Positions 3,717-5,672 of a stretch of 5,672 nucleotides of DNA are shown piece by piece (positions within the stretch are counted from its first letter, which is position 1; the number at the start of each line of letters is the position of its first letter). The DNA is from CAYPTI01 sp964413525 [NCBI: uncultured bacterium]. GTDB lineage: Bacteria > T1Sed10-126. A model generated the notes under the pieces. It was not told where the DNA came from and made no database searches. It worked only from the letters and a program-made list of their open reading frames with translations. Position numbers and translations under genes: made by a program. Where the stretch lies: positions 1 to 5,672 of the forward strand of contig CAYPTI010000079.1 of assembly GCA_964413525.1 (NCBI GenBank), in the 5' to 3' direction.

Positions 3717-5672
3717 TCAGTCGTCGAGGTCCTCGGACCCGGTTGAACCCGAATCGTCCCGGGCTCCCAGGGTCGCGTTGGCAACCTGTTGACCCTCCAT
3801 CACGTTCATGATCTTGACCCCCTGGGTCCCCCGTCCGTAGCGGGAGATTTCCGACACCCGGGTCCGCAGCAGGATTCCCCGGTCGGAAATCGTGATCAGT
3901 TCGTCCCGATCGGTTGCGGTCAACACCGTCACCACCGAGCCGTTGCGATCCCGCCCCTTGATGTTGACCAGCCCCATCCCCCCTCGGGACTGGGCGCGGT
4001 ACTCGTGGAAGGGAGTTCGTTTTCCGTAGCCGTTCCGGGTAATCGTGAGCAGATCGGCCTGCTCGTCCACCACGGCCATGCCCACCACCCGGTCGTCGTC
4101 CTTCAGGCTGATTCCCTTGACCCCGCGGGTGTCGCGGCCCATCGGCCGGACGTCCGATTCGGGGAACCGGATCGACATCCCCTCGGCGGTCGCCAGCATC
4201 AGGTCGTCCTCCCCCCCGGACCGGCGGACCGTCACGAGCTCGTCGTCATCGGGCAGTCCGATGCCGATGATGCCGCCCGACCGGGGCCGGCTGAAGGCTT
4301 CCAGGTCGGTCTTCTTGACCCGGCCGTTTTTGGTGCACATCACCAGGTATCCATCGGTCAGTTCCCGGACCGGAATCATCGACCGGACCGTTTCGTCGGT
4401 GTCCACGGAAATGAGGTTGATGATCGGCGTTCCCACGGACCGGCGCCCGCCCTCCGGCACGTCGTACACTTTCAACCAGTAACACTGGCCCTTCGAGGTA
4501 AACACGAGGAGATAGTCGTGGGTGAAGGCCGAGAAAACGTGGCTGATGGCGTCCCCGTCCTTGGGGTCGGCCCCGTAAATTCCCCGGCCGCCCCGCTTCT
4601 GAAGCCGGAAGTTCTCCGGGTCGGTCCGTTTGATGTAGCCGTTCTCCGACAGCGTCAGGACGGCCGCTTCGTCCTCGATCAGGTCCTCCTTGCTGACGTC
4701 CAGGGGTTCGTCGACGAAGTCGGTTCGCCGCTCGTCGTCGAACTCGTCCTTGACCTCGTTCAGTTCGCCGGCGATGAGGTCCCGAACCCGGCTGTCCGAT
4801 TCGAGGATTTCCTCGTAATCGGCGATCTTCTCCTTCAGTTCCTCGTATTCCTGTTCAATTTTGTCCACTTCCATGGAGGTCAACCGCTGCAACTGCATCC
4901 GCAGGATCGCGGTGGCCTGCTTCTCGGTGACTTCGTAGGTCTCCATCAGGGTCTGTTTTCCGTCCTCGGGGCTGTCGGCGGTCTTGATGATCTCGACCAC
5001 GTCGTCGATGTTGGCAATGGCGATCCGGTAGCCCTCCAGGACGTGAGCCCGCTCGCGGGCCTTCCGGAGCCGATACCGGGTCCGACGACGGATGACGGTT
5101 CGCCGGTGGTCGATGAACTTCTGAAGCATCTGTTTCAGGGTGAGGGTCTCGGGTTCGTGATCCACCAGGGCCAGCATGTTGGCTCCGAAGGTTTTTTCCA
5201 GTCCGGTGTGTTTGTAGATCTGATTTTCCACGATCTCCGGCGTGACGCCCTGCTTGAGCTCGATCACAACCCGGATCCCGTCCCGGTCCGATTCGTCCCG
5301 GAGGTCCCGGATGCCCTCGATTCGTTCCTCTTCGACCTCCCGGGCGATCTTCTCCACCAGCTTGGACTTGTTGACCATGTAGGGCAATTCGTAAATGACC
5401 AGCCGGTTCTTGGTCTCGTCCTCCTCCTGCCGCATCCGTCCGCGGACGGTGAACTTTCCCCGTCCCGTCCGGTACATTTCCTTCAGGCCTTCCTCGGTGC
5501 AGATCAACCCGCCGGTCGGAAAATCCGGACCCGGGACGTGCTCCCGCAGCTGATCCACGGTCAGGTCCGGGTCCCGGACCAGCGCGACGGTCGCGTCGAC
5601 GATTTCCCCGAGGTTGTGGGGCGGAATGTTGGTGGACATGCCCACGGCGATGCCGGAGGAACCGTTGACCAG
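3717..5672 (-). CDS. gyrA: DNA gyrase subunit A, N-terminal part cut by window edge
   Basis: GyrA forms the A2B2 gyrase that uses ATP (through GyrB) to introduce negative supercoils, cutting DNA with a catalytic Tyr. 651 codons are visible, opening in frame at the right edge with [12 protein letters not shown], a core motif near residue 170 of known GyrA. Thus about 170 residues, including the active-site Tyr and the quinolone-resistance region, lie outside. In visible numbering: the rest of the breakage-reunion core with P-T-G-G at 52-55 and the I-Y-K-H-T-G-L tower region at about 152-158, the coiled-coil and gate at about 200-320, then a C-terminal beta-pinwheel from about 335. The GyrA box is Q-K-R-G-G-R-G at 358-364 (K in place of R at position two). 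This box separates GyrA from ParC. Six blade-like repeats follow the pattern of L-x-x-T-x-x-G-x-x-K, the last near L-I-T-I-S-D-R-G. An acidic tail ends in S-E-D-L-D-D. The cold-shock gene follows after 75 nt with its own promoter. Confidence 0.97.
   Translation of the reverse strand: MVNGSSGIAVGMSTNIPPHNLGEIVDATVALVRDPDLTVDQLREHVPGPDFPTGGLICTEEGLKEMYRTGRGKFTVRGRMRQEEDETKNRLVIYELPYMVNKSKLVEKIAREVEEERIEGIRDLRDESDRDGIRVVIELKQGVTPEIVENQIYKHTGLEKTFGANMLALVDHEPETLTLKQMLQKFIDHRRTVIRRRTRYRLRKARERAHVLEGYRIAIANIDDVVEIIKTADSPEDGKQTLMETYEVTEKQATAILRMQLQRLTSMEVDKIEQEYEELKEKIADYEEILESDSRVRDLIAGELNEVKDEFDDERRTDFVDEPLDVSKEDLIEDEAAVLTLSENGYIKRTDPENFRLQKRGGRGIYGADPKDGDAISHVFSAFTHDYLLVFTSKGQCYWLKVYDVPEGGRRSVGTPIINLISVDTDETVRSMIPVRELTDGYLVMCTKNGRVKKTDLEAFSRPRSGGIIGIGLPDDDELVTVRRSGGEDDLMLATAEGMSIRFPESDVRPMGRDTRGVKGISLKDDDRVVGMAVVDEQADLLTITRNGYGKRTPFHEYRAQSRGGMGLVNIKGRDRNGSVVTVLTATDRDELITISDRGILLRTRVSEISRYGRGTQGVKIMNVMEGQQVANATLGARDDSGSTGSEDLDD

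Noticed and set aside
5281-5313. Repeated GTCCCGG-like motif in gyrA
   Set aside because: It reflects repeated Asp/Arg codons (GAC, CGG) in an RDxRDESDRD stretch, not a DNA repeat with its own function.
3717-5672. ParC (topoisomerase IV) instead of GyrA
   Set aside because: The QKRGGRG box and six pinwheel blades fit GyrA; ParC lacks the box.

Overview
This window comes from a GC-rich, probably Gram-negative bacterium. It encodes a SurA-type periplasmic chaperone with an export signal and lipobox, followed by the surA-pdxA-rsmA gene order known from many Gram-negative genomes. Arginine codons are mostly CGG. GyrA, the cold-shock protein, the MoaD-like protein and the SurA-like protein are rich in Asp and Glu, which may point to a mildly halophilic or marine lineage. 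I cannot assign a phylum. The sequences are clearly diverged from the Escherichia proteins.

Positions 1-2803 hold a tightly packed minus-strand operon, read right to left: a SurA-like chaperone (1724-2803), PdxA of vitamin B6 synthesis (787-1740), the 16S rRNA dimethyltransferase RsmA/KsgA (787 down past base 1), and the first codons of a glycerate 2-kinase (44 down past base 1). Every junction overlaps: 17 nt for surA/pdxA, 1 nt for pdxA/rsmA, and at least 44 nt for rsmA/glycerate kinase. Translational coupling is therefore likely. The operon links outer-membrane protein folding, cofactor synthesis, ribosome maturation and a three-carbon-acid kinase.

Positions 2804-3080 are a divergent intergenic region with a candidate plus-strand extended -10 promoter, a weak minus-strand promoter and two hairpin-forming inverted repeats. 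The only plus-strand gene, 3081-3374, encodes a 97-aa MoaD/ThiS-family ubiquitin-like sulfur carrier. Its diglycine is buried four residues from the C-terminus.

Positions 3441-5672 hold two more minus-strand genes. A 66-aa cold-shock protein starts at GTG behind a strong Shine-Dalgarno and has its own good sigma70-type promoter. That promoter fits in the short gap after gyrA, whose C-terminal 651 codons (3717-5672) run in from the right edge. The MoaD-like gene and the cold-shock gene converge across a 66-nt gap that has small dyads but no U-tract terminator.

I found no mobile element, CRISPR array, tRNA or rRNA, and no clear sign of an undescribed multi-gene system. The points most worth a second look are the masked diglycine of the MoaD-like protein, the long out-of-frame overlap of rsmA with the glycerate kinase start, and a SurA-like protein whose parvulin domain lacks the usual histidines.
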